DNA of 64,000 nt from Thunnus maccoyii (taxonomy: Eukaryota; Chordata; Actinopteri; Scombriformes; Scombridae). A model generated the notes under the pieces. It ran no database searches, was not told the origin of the DNA, and worked only from the letters and a program-made list of their open reading frames with translations. How positions within the stretch are numbered: the first letter of the stretch is position 1; every line of letters begins with the position of its first letter. Shown here one piece after another: positions 24,902 to 36,900 of this stretch. Where the stretch lies: NCBI RefSeq assembly GCF_910596095.1, contig NC_056552.1, forward strand, positions 6,987,111 to 7,051,110. Reading direction: 5' to 3'. Position numbers and translations under genes: made by a program.

Positions 24902-27900
24902 GAACGATGTCGAGGGCGGTATATTTTTCTGGCATGAGCCAGATATTGGTGCTTCACTTAACAATTGTGTTAACTGCTGCCACTGTCATCAATAACGGCA
25001 CCAAAGGGTCTCATCCTCACAAGCTGCTAATTGGCTTCCAGGCTCCCTGGAACGTGTCCTTCCCCTTCAGTGCCCTACGGCTGGGCTCCGCCATACAGAT
25101 AGCTGTGGAGAAGGTGAACACGAATCCCTCCTTACTGGGGAACTACAGTCTGGATTTTGTCTTCACAGATACAGACTGTAATCCCAAACTTTCCCTGGGA
25201 GGGTTCATTCACCAGGTGTGGAGAGAAAACGTGTCTGCACTCTTTGGTCCAGCATGTCCTGAAGAAGCCGAGGTATGCATTCATGATGTTATGTGTGTTA
25301 ATGTAGAAAGTTGTAATTGATGCTTCAAAATTGGTTCCCTTCTCTTCAGTTCATTTATAGTTGATTTAAAAGAATATGAATCAAACAATAATGTTATATG
25401 TATATCTGATAGAACTATTTCTTACAATCTGCCAGGGCTGCAACAATTATTTTCATGATCAATTAATCTGCAAGTAAATTTCTCGATTAATCGTTTTGTC
25501 TATAAAATGTCAGAAAATAGAGAAAATTGCTCATTATAACTTACTTAGAGCCAAAGGTGACATCTTCAAATGTCTTGTTTTGTCTGATCAACCATCCAAA
25601 ATCTAAACATATTCAGTTTACTACCATGTATGACACATACTAGCAAAAAGTGACCGACCAATCGATTAATCGACTAATTGTTGCAGCTCTACAATCTACA
25701 GGCAGCAGTATGGTTTGAAAACTCCTGCCTGACACTGTGTCAATATGTTGACAAAACAATCTCACCACAAACTCCATTTAGTAGCTGTTCTGTTGCTTTT
25801 GATTATATCACATGATCTTCCACAGCAGATGGAGTATGTCCAGTTGTCATGAAATTGTTCCATTTCTTAAACACTTCTTCTTGTCCTTATTGGCATAAAA
25901 GTTGTCATTGATGCTTTTCATCCAGATGCTGCATTAAAAATATTTCAAATTAAACAGATGAAAGTTTTATATTAGAATCACATTTAAAATTTGACAAATG
26001 TAAAAAGCAAGATTGTAAAAGCAAACTGTCATACATTTAGATCCATAAAAACAGACTGAATACCATCCTATGCTGCACATTATTACTATATATTAATGCC
26101 ATGATCTTTTTGCATTTAAGTTATCAGGAATCTTCATGATCACAAGCAGCTTCTACAATAATCAAGCCTCTTAAGATGATGTATAACCAATCAGAATTTT
26201 TGGATATACCAGTAAATTTGCTAACATTAAACACATCCACAATTGGATGCATAACCAAGCTGTTCAGGTGCTCACTGACTTGATTTCTGATGGAGGAACT
26301 GATTGTGCATCTATGTGGAATTGTAAGCTACTCCTTCGTAAAACCTCCTTTGGACAGAGGTCTTTTTTGGTTTAAGGCAACGTGGAACTCCTAACCCACA
26401 AAACTCAAAATGGACAATGAATGGGATCACTTTATACTCAGTCTGAAACTGTTTTTTAAGAGGCATCAGATATGCTTTTCATTACGTTTTCATTTCAATT
26501 TTTAGTTTGAACGCTGACAAGCATTCACACTTTTGTTCTCAAATCTTTATTTATTCTTCCGTATGTTTTTCGATCGCTAACTACTTCTGCATACTTTCAG
26601 CGACAGAAACCATTCAAATATCAAAATGTTCAGCTCTTTAAGGACATTTATGCTATTACTTTTCTTCTTTCCAGCATATTCCAGTGATTTTATTTTATTT
26701 TTTTAAATATAATAATTTATAATGGCAAGTCTATGGGAGGAATGTTTGAAAGTTGATATCTCAAAACTAAAAATGCTTCATACTTAATGGACAGGTGTCC
26801 CATGTGGAAATGCTTAACATATTAAAACATGGTACCAATAGTGCCACCATGTGGTCAGTTATTACGTGTTTTACATTTTGGCTAATAACTAATGAACGTG
26901 AGGCATATAAAAACAGTATTTGTACAGTGTCTTCCTTGAATGATGCCGATTCATCTGGCAACACCCATTTGAGCCTGGAAATTCTTTTTTTGCCATTTTG
27001 GATTTTTGGGTAAACACATTTTTTTGCTTCTGTACATACATATTTCATCTAATCTTCACCAAATTTGGTACAGACCTTTTGTAGATGACCTTGAATTAAA
27101 CTTATGAGTCTGTTTTTGGTATCACTTACTGTTTGTCTGTAATTGGTTACCAAAATTTTGAAGGCGTGGCCTGCTGCACTTAATGGGCCATAACTCTTCA
27201 ATGCTAAAGTTGACTGCAACCAACTTTGGAAATGTTGTACATACAGCCACACTGCATAAGTGTGTAACATTTGACACAATTCTACCCACGGGAGGGCTAC
27301 TGTAATATTATAACATGATATTTCTTCAATTAGAATGTGCACAACATATTGAACCAGTAGCCCCACCTTGTGGCCATTAGTGAAATACCACCATACTACT
27401 TATTAACCGCCATTTCAATGCCATTTCAATTTCATCAAAGTTGTACAGATGGGGATGCCGAACAAGTCTATAGTATTTTCAGCAATGCTTTGCGATTTAA
27501 TTCTGCTGTTAGCGTTCACACGCATTTTCCGCATAGAATGCATTTTCTAGTTTATTATGTTGTTGTTTGTGTTTTATGTTGTTTTGTGTGTGTTTTCCTT
27601 TTGAATTTTGTGTAGTTGTATAAAGAAAGATCTAGGGATGGGTAGTGGAAACTAGCATGTAGCATTGGTCCATGTACTCATCTAAATGTAAAACTTGACC
27701 ACTACATCACCAAAATTTTTTAAGAAATTAAACTTTTTGTCTTCCTTTCCAGTAAACTGAACTCTACATTAATTCACATAATAATTTTAAAACATAATTG
27801 TACATTATTACTGCCTTACAGGTCACTGGTCTCATTGCTTCAACATGGAACATCCCCATGTTTGGTTTTGTGGGACAATCCTCCAAAATGGACAACAGTA

Positions 27901-30900
27901 ATATCTATGATTCCTACATTAAAATTACACCCCCGCTTAAAAGAACCTCAGAGGTCCTGGTGAAGACCTTGGAGTTCTTCAGATGGAGTCACATAGCGAT
28001 GATTGGTGGGGGATTAGACTCAAACACTTGGGACAAAGTTGACGCTCTGTGGAAAACTATTGAGAATCCACTGAGAGCCAAATTCAAACTGACCGCAGTC
28101 GTCAAGTTTGACACCAGCAATCCTCAGCTTATTTATCGAAATGTTAAGTACGTCTCAACAGTCGCCAGAGGTAAGAAAAGTGTTTCAATGTGCACATTGT
28201 GGTAAACTGTGATTCATTTGGTTCTACAAGGAAGGCCGTGGGATGTAGGGGTGCGGAGGGTGCTGCAGAACCCCCTGGTGGATGATAGAGGACCTGCATG
28301 TTCACAACTATAAACCCTCTGAGACCCACAGGGCCACATACAAGGCTGTAGCGGACTCAGTTTTAAAGCTAGAGTAAATATACTGGTATTATATGAAACT
28401 AGATAACCTAAAGCATCCATCTGTACCAACCATGCTCCACAGTTAAGCTAAATTTTAGTGAGGGAAAAACTGGCATGGCCTTTTTCAAAGGGGTCCCTTG
28501 ACTTCTCACCTCAAGATGTCTGAATGAAAATGGGTTCTATGGGTACCCACCAGTCTCCCCTTTACAGACATGCCCACTTCATGCTAATCCTATGCAGTCT
28601 TGGGCAAAAACCATGCAGTTTTTTTGCATGCAGTATAAATATGTTATTTTCACCTATTCTAAAAATGGTGTATTTAAATATTTCTGCGTACTGGGGTCCC
28701 TAAATAGTCTTGGAATTGCATAAATTGGGTATGACTGGAAAGCTGAGACTCTTGTGGATTCAATGAACCCAATTGTATTCATCTGTGATGATGTTAGTCC
28801 CCACAGTAGCCATTTCATTGTAGTGAGATCATTTTTTGAAACTTGACCTCACTGACCTCACGTTTCTCAAGGTCGTGGTGTCTCAATGTGGTATTTTGGA
28901 TGGTTTTTGACAATTTTTTATCAATTCTTCAGTGGTCAAAAATTGTTCAATTTAGCACCAAATCTGTGGTAACAAATGGTATCAACCCAAAAACTGCTGC
29001 AACAACTTATGAGAAATAATTGCGCATGGGAATGGCCATCATATACCTCCATCATAATGTTCTAATCCCTATGCACAACCAAAACACAATGCTTATTACA
29101 GATTTATGACTAGAAAAACTTGACATACAGTGCTGAGCTACATCTCAAATTAATCTTCAGGTTCCCAGCTTTCAGATGATGTATACCACTTCTATGTGGC
29201 ATATACTGTTGAGCTGCTATCTCCCTCCTATCTCTGTCCCCCCACAAAAATGTTGTGGACCTCTGATGGTTAAAAAATAAAAAAGTTTTACTTAATTTTT
29301 GTTGGTTATGTTCATATTCTAATGATATTTTGATTCCAGTAAGTGGTTAATGGTGGATCTTCTTCCATATTTTCTTTCTTACATGATTATTATTCCTTTC
29401 ATAGACAAACATTATATGTTCGTCAAAGTATGAAACTTATTTTTAATGGACAGATAAATCATAATCATGTAAGAAAATACACAAACCAATGTACATTTTA
29501 CAGCATATATCATTTAAGTTCTTTTTCATATGGGTGTTGAAACTCACCCACTCACACATACCGCATCATCCCCACAGCACCACATATTAACCCAATTATA
29601 CCTTTGACCTGTTAGTGTTTCTGTACTTGTCAAATGTTTCATGTTTTGCTGTGACCCTCTGCCCTCCAGTGATAGTGGTACTATCAAACAGAGAGGACTC
29701 TATATCTCTGTTGCTGGAGGCTGAGAGACAGGGCCTGATGAATGGCGACTATGTGTTCTTCCTGGTGCAGCATTTTGAGGTCAGTGGCAACGTGGTGAGT
29801 AAAACTTTAAAACACATTAACAGTTACACACGTATTCAACTTGATTTTCCATGGGGAAACAGGAAAAATGCAGGTTGTTAAGACCCAAGAGATCTTTTTG
29901 AATGAATTAGTGGTTTTATGGCTGGAATAGTCTTGTCGTCACAGTAAAGCTGCCATCATAGAAACAAAAAAACATTTTTAAAAAACCCATGTCCGACGCT
30001 ACACAGGGAATGGATAAGCTGTTGTTAGTCATACAATAGCTCAAAAACATAACTTCCTAAAATCACAAAGTGGCGTTTTTATATTTTATTTCATTTTTTA
30101 CATTGCAAGCAGGCTTCTGTTCATTAAACAAACAAGATACCTGTTAGTAAGTCAGTTTTAGAGGTGTGGGTAGGTGATTTTTTTTCACTTTAGACAGAAG
30201 CAGGCTAGCTATTTCCCCCTACTTTGGGTTAGGATTGTACGCACAGAAATAAGCTTGATTTCATCTCACTATCAGAAAGAAAGCAAAGTTTTGTATTTCT
30301 TTACCCATATCAGGGATGTCATTTCTGAACACACAACCTTAAAGTGATTATAACTGACCATTTGCCAACAAAAGCGGGCTTAATCTAGCAGGCAATCATT
30401 GATTTTGTCAACTAAAACGACAGCTGGTGCTGGCAGGTTTTCTCAGCTGTAGCCAGCAAGTTAATTAAGCTAATGTTTTCTCCTCGAGTTGGATGATGAA
30501 CGTCATCTCCAGGTGATGTTCTCACAATTCCAGCTGACTCGTTTTAAAACGACGATCTTGTAAAAGGGGTCTTAATTATGCACTTGATGGCCACACACAA
30601 TGTCATGCTAACAGACTGAGGCTAAAGCTGCATGTCCCAGGCAAAAAGTCAGCATCCTAACCAGCTGATCCATGTGCAGCAGAAGATTAAGTAGAAATAA
30701 AGAAGTAGTGTTGTTCTTGCATTGCAGTGTAGGGATAGTTAGTCATATTATGACTTATATATCATATAAGTATGATATGGAAAAATGTAATGTCTTTTGT
30801 TTAATGAGACATCTGCTTAATGTAATCACTTATAGTTGTATCATCAGCATTATCATCCAAAGACTCACTTTTAACTTTTCCCACGCTAATTCTATCTATC

Positions 30901-33900
30901 TATCTAACTTCCGTATCGCTTTACTAATTTGTTTCTTGTGCTAATCATGTTAATCTTTTTTTCCTGAGCAGGATAACTTGTGGAAGTATGCCATGAGCAA
31001 CAGGATTAACGAAGCCACCAGAAGGGCCTTTGACATGACCTTTGTCATTGGCCAGAAGTCCTATGAAGGCTACGAGTATTATGACTTTTTTGAGCAAGTT
31101 TTCGAAAAACTCAAAGGGCACCCATTTCAGAGCAACTTGACATCTGAAAGACAGGTGAGCACTTTTGATAAGTTTTGAAAAACTATGGTGAAATATAACA
31201 AAAAACAAAAAAACAAAAAGGTTGTTATTTGAATAATTTCACACTCATTTTGATCAAAAACACTTTCAGTGCCCTGATTCTATCATTTCAGGTTAGCCCT
31301 TACGCTGCATATCTACATGACGCGGTGCTTCTATATGCAATGGGACTGAAGGAAGTCCTGAAAGACGGCAAAGATCCTCATGATGGACGGGAGCTTCTAC
31401 AGAGATTAAAGAATAAAAACAACATTCGATTTCTTGGTAATTAATTGCTTTAATAACTATTATTATTGTGAGGTTCAGTCTACCAAAGTATGCTGAGTAC
31501 TCAAAAAAAATTTGCATAATTTTTTTGGTTGATTCATTAATGCGTGATGAGTGACTGTTTTAATAGTACAGTAAAAGAAATTTGCAAAATATATTCTTAA
31601 AGCTGCAGTGTGAAGAATTTAGTGGCATCTAGTGGAACAGACTTGGCAGAAATGGACTATAATATTCATAAGTATGTTTTAATTAGTGTATAATCCCCTG
31701 AAAATAAGAATTGTTGTATTTCATTACCTTAGAATGAGCCCTTTATATCTACATGGGGAGTGGGTCCTCTTCCATGGAGCACTGCCATTTTTCTACAGTA
31801 GCCCAGAACGGACAAACCCAACCCTGGCCCTAGAGAAGGCCTTTTCCCATTTTTCATGAGTTTTGAGACCACCGTAGGTTCTCCTAGAAACCTGGAAGGG
31901 GAGGGGAGGGGAGGTATATTTATTTGGTTGCATCTGCAACCTCACCCTTAGATGCCACTAAATCTTACACACTGCTTTAAGGCTGTTGAGAGACGTAATA
32001 GTTTGATTCTGTGCTCTAAGTGTTCACATGTAGATAGTGATTAGGTAACTTATAGCTTGATAATTTGTTATCAAAGCATTTATATACACCATTAGCTAGC
32101 TGATTGTCACTCATCCATTCTCTTCAAAAACATCTGTTAACATGTTTAATTTGGAAGCTGGGGTCAATTTGTATCTTTATTTTTTTTAAAATTTCTCAAA
32201 CTTTTAGAAACAATTCATTTGAAAAGTAATATTCAAATGGCACATTTCATTTGATTGCATTAAACTGTCAGTTCATGCAAATTACAAAATAAATAAATAA
32301 ATAGCCCTGCAGATAGTTTTGGTTATATTTACCCAGATTTTGAGATTTCTGCCTCTACCCTAATACAATGGAGGTGAAGGGAATTTAGTTTGGGGTGCTC
32401 ACAATGATATTTGACAATGACATTTTAAACATTTAACAGCAACATCTCTTTCCAGAAACAATCAATTATCCCTCACTGTCAACATTTTTCCTATAGGGAT
32501 TATTTCTGTGGTTGAAAGAAGTAAATTAAAACTGTCTATTTTTCAATGCTGCAAACACCACAAATGAAATTCCATTTTGGTTTCATTGTATTAGGCTGGT
32601 GGCTGGAGACGGATTTCTCAAAACCGTGTTTTCATAATTTGACTGAACTAGTCCTCCAATGCATCAACTCTTAAACAGTTCATAAACCTAAACCTCTAAC
32701 GAAATGAAGGCTAGTACATTGTTTTCAGAGAAAGTTTGATGCAGTGATGACCTGACATTGTAGGAGCCTCTGGACTAGTCCACTTTGATGAAGAAGGGGA
32801 AAGAAATATGGACTATTCCATTTATGACCTGCAGCATATAGGAGACATTACCAAGTTTGTGCCCATCCTCCATTTTGACAGTCACACCAAAGTTGTCCGG
32901 TAACACAAATTTTTTATACCATCAAACAATCTAGCATTTTGTGATAAAGACATTTCACTTTTGGAAAAACACTTTGTTTTTTTTCCATCTCCAAATACAT
33001 AACATATGTTTCAAATGTTTTCATATTAAATTTTAATCACGCAAAAATTATATTTCAGGCCAACAAATATGTTTGATTCTGTGGTGTGGCCCAAAGGAAG
33101 ACCTTCTGATAACCCAGAATGTGGTTTCAACAACGAACTCTGTGAATGGCTGATTAATGGTAAAGTAACATTTATGTCTCCATAATACATTATATCAATT
33201 TAAACAAATTATTCAGGCCAAGCTAACCACCTTCATAATTTATTGTCTTGATTGGACACAGACATTGCCCTGCTGGCTCTGCTAGTGACGTTCCCCATCA
33301 TCGGTGGGCTAGCAGTCTTGTGCATCTGGGTCCTCATTCTGCAGAAGTTACGACTCCAGACGAGACTTGATGACTCGTGCTGGTGGCTGATCAACTACAG
33401 CGACATTGCCATCATCAGGGAGCCCTCAGTAAGAGTCCTGTCAAAAAGTGCATGAGCGTGCCTCTGTATACTGTATTTGTGTGTGTTTACTCGCCTGGTT
33501 TTGTGTTCACACGCTTGTTGTGTGTGTTTGTGTCTCCTCCAGGGAGTTCAGGGTTTATCTCTAAGCACCGCAGGTAGTCAGAGTGGGAGTGGAGGCTCTC
33601 AGTCCAATTTCTCCAACAACAGTTATGGCCTGAGGGACAAGACAGGCAAAGAACAAGTCTACATCACCATAGGTCTCTATCAGGTACAACCTTCATTCAG
33701 GGTCCAAAGAGATAAATGTACATTTTGAACTTTAAGCTTCTTCAACAGGCCTGATGTATTTCACATACAAGAATAGATATGTTTATTAGAAGAGACATAG
33801 TAGTATTCAAATGAACCAGAATTACTGTAATCTTTTTAGTTTTTCCATTAAACTCTATACAATGGGTGCAAATTTGGTCCAAAGTATCATAGAAATCAAA

Positions 33901-36900
33901 GAGATTACAGATTAGAATGGCTGTCTGCTGTATGTCCTCAAAATGACAAAAGTCAACATAGATCAAAAGAAAGAAACACTTATTTGTGTTTAGAGCTGCA
34001 ACAACTAGTCAATTAGATGATCAACAGAAAATTAATCGCCAACTATTTTGATAATCGCTTAAATGTTTTTAGTAGTTTTTTGAGAATAAAAAGTAAAAAT
34101 TCTCTTATTCCAGCCTCACAAATGAATGTTATATAATATGAATGAATATTTTCTTGTTTCTTTTGTCTTCAGTGATAGTGAACTGAATATCTTTGGATTG
34201 TTGACTGTTGTCTCGGACAAAACAGGAGGACATCTCCTTGAGCTCTGATGACATTTTTTTTTACCATTTTCTGACAGTTTATAGACCAAATGATTAATTG
34301 ATGAAAAGAGATAATAATCAACAGATTAATCAGTAAAGAAAATTATTGTTAGCTGTGTTTTAAAATGATTTTATATGAAAATGTACTTTTATAACTTTGC
34401 TCAGATTTTATTTTCATGTGTCAGAATATTTCCTTTTGGCTAATGTAGTATTCTAAATTCCATACAGGGAAATCAAGTGGCCATTAAGTACATCAAGAAC
34501 CATATTGGCAGTCATTTCCAGAAACCTTCAATTATCGCAGAGTTCAATGTGGTAAAGTTCCTTATGTTGTTTTAGACAAAACATACTTCTTGATTTTTTT
34601 TTAGTTTGCCTGTTGTTTTTATTCTAACAAATGTAACAGGAACAAAACATCTAATTAAAAAGGATCATATGTAACGTTGATTCTTTAAGACATATAAGTG
34701 AAGGATAGCAGATTTTTTCTTTACCCATGCAAAGATATATTTTGTGCCTAACCATCTTAAACTCTTTAAGACAGATGAAAGAGATGAAACATGAGAATTT
34801 GGTGCAGTTCTTTGGTGTATGCATTGAGCCACCAAATGTCTGTTTGGTCATCCAGTACTGCAAGAAAGGCAGCTTGAAGGTCAGTATCTCAACACGTACT
34901 GCTTTTCTTTAAACTTTTCTTTATACTTTAAATCATCACTATACTTGTAGAAATGCCACTTTGAAATGCTTTGTTGTTACTCTTTTCAAGATAGCTGCAT
35001 GAGTGGCTTGCTTCAACTTCAAAATATTAGTTACTCTTTGGGGGTTTTTGGTTTTTTTTTGTTTTGTTTTTTTTGCAGGACATTCTAAGGGCTTCAGATG
35101 TTGAGTTGGACGGGATGTTTAAGCTCTCCTTTGCTTATGACATTGTCAATGTGAGTCAAATTATTTTTGCAGTAATTTAGTGCTTGGGAAGACATTGAAT
35201 ATGTTTTTTTAAATGAACATTAAACACGTTTTAAGACATAAAAATGCTCTGCTTTCAATGATAATTTGTGTCCCATATTGTTTTTCCACTAAAAATTTCA
35301 ATTATGTAGTTAGAAGTTCTTAAAATCTACTCCTTCTCTCTCATTGAAAAATTCAGAAGCTATGAATATGCAAATATTTTTCATTTCAAAAGTTTAAAGT
35401 TCCCCTACATTCAAATATATGTTTTTCTTCTTGTTCCTACAGTTGTATGTTTGCGCTTCATTGTGCAGAATGATGTATGTGCAGAGTTTGACAATAGGAG
35501 GCTGTTTTGACATTCAACTGCTGAAAGTGAGAAGTTTCTCTGTGCTCACTGAAAACCTGAGTTTAATTTTGTGATGTGGAAACTTGAAGCCTCCAGTGCA
35601 CAAACACTGAGAATAGACTTTTCAGTTAAGTAGGAGACATCTTGTCCACTAGTTAAACTTTAATCCAGAACCTATGAATATGCACATATGTTTCATTTCA
35701 GAAATTGAACTGCTGGACACAAGATGTCTCCTACTTCACTCTAAAGTCCGTTCTCACTGTATGTGCACTGGAGGCTTCAAGTTTCCATATGACAAACTTA
35801 AACTCAGGTTTTCAGTGAGCATAGAGAAACTTCTCACTTTCAGCAGATGAATATGAAAACAGCCTTCCAGTGTCAATATCTGTACATCCATCATTCTGCA
35901 CACTGAAGCTCAAACATTTAAATAAAGTAACAATAAGCAAAACACATTTTTGAGTAGAGGGGGACACTACATCTTGTGCATAACACTTAATGTTTACCTA
36001 CTGTACCTAATATCAAACATAAATACAACAACTAGGAACATAAAATAAAAGGGACAATTTTCAGACCCTTAAAACAGACACAAACTGTTATACCACAGGG
36101 CAGATTTATTTTATTTTAACATGGACAAGCCTCAAAAATACATTATAATTTGGAACAGTTTATGGTTTAAATCTGTTTGTTCATGTTCCAGGGAATGGAG
36201 TTCATTCACAAGAGTAGCCTGAGATTTCATGGGAACCTGAAGCCCAGCACATGTCTGGTGGATAGTCGACTCCAGATTAAACTTTCTGGCTTTGGACTCT
36301 GGGAGTTTAAATATGGGAGCAAGAACAAGATCTACCCACTGGAAAGTCCCAATTATGAAGGTTGGCGTGTGGACTCAACTGTCAAAGTTAAACTGTTTAG
36401 TGCTGATACAAATTTAATCCTTAATATATCTGCATTCATGTTTATCACAGCATGAGAGAGAACTAACTCATTTTAGCGGTTCCTTAGTTACCAGATGTTT
36501 TGCTGGTTGTTTTAGAGATGTACTGGATGGCCCCTGAGCTTCTGAGGCAAGTCGGTCTCCTAGTCAATGGAACGCCCAAAGGTGATGTCTACAGCTTTTC
36601 CATGATCATGTGGGAACTCATGTACAACTCTAGAGCCGGCCCATATAGTGACATCAACCTGGAGCCCAAAGGTCAGCATTTATTCATTTATATTTAACAA
36701 AACAAAGGAGGGACATAAAAATGGCATACAGAAAGGTCTGGAAATAAAACTAAACTAAATTAAACTGAAAATATCAAATAACAACAGGAGAAGTCTACAT
36801 TCATACTCTGAAGTTGTACTGCTGTGCTTTTAGCTAAATGCTGATGTCAGCATGCTAACATGCTCACAATAACAATGCTAACACGCTTATGTTTAGCAGG

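Noticed and set aside
29615..29881. Read-through of gucy2g exon 3 as a separate small gene
   Set aside because: Frame corresponds to exon 3 plus intron on both sides; a CCTCCAG acceptor and two good donors define the exon.
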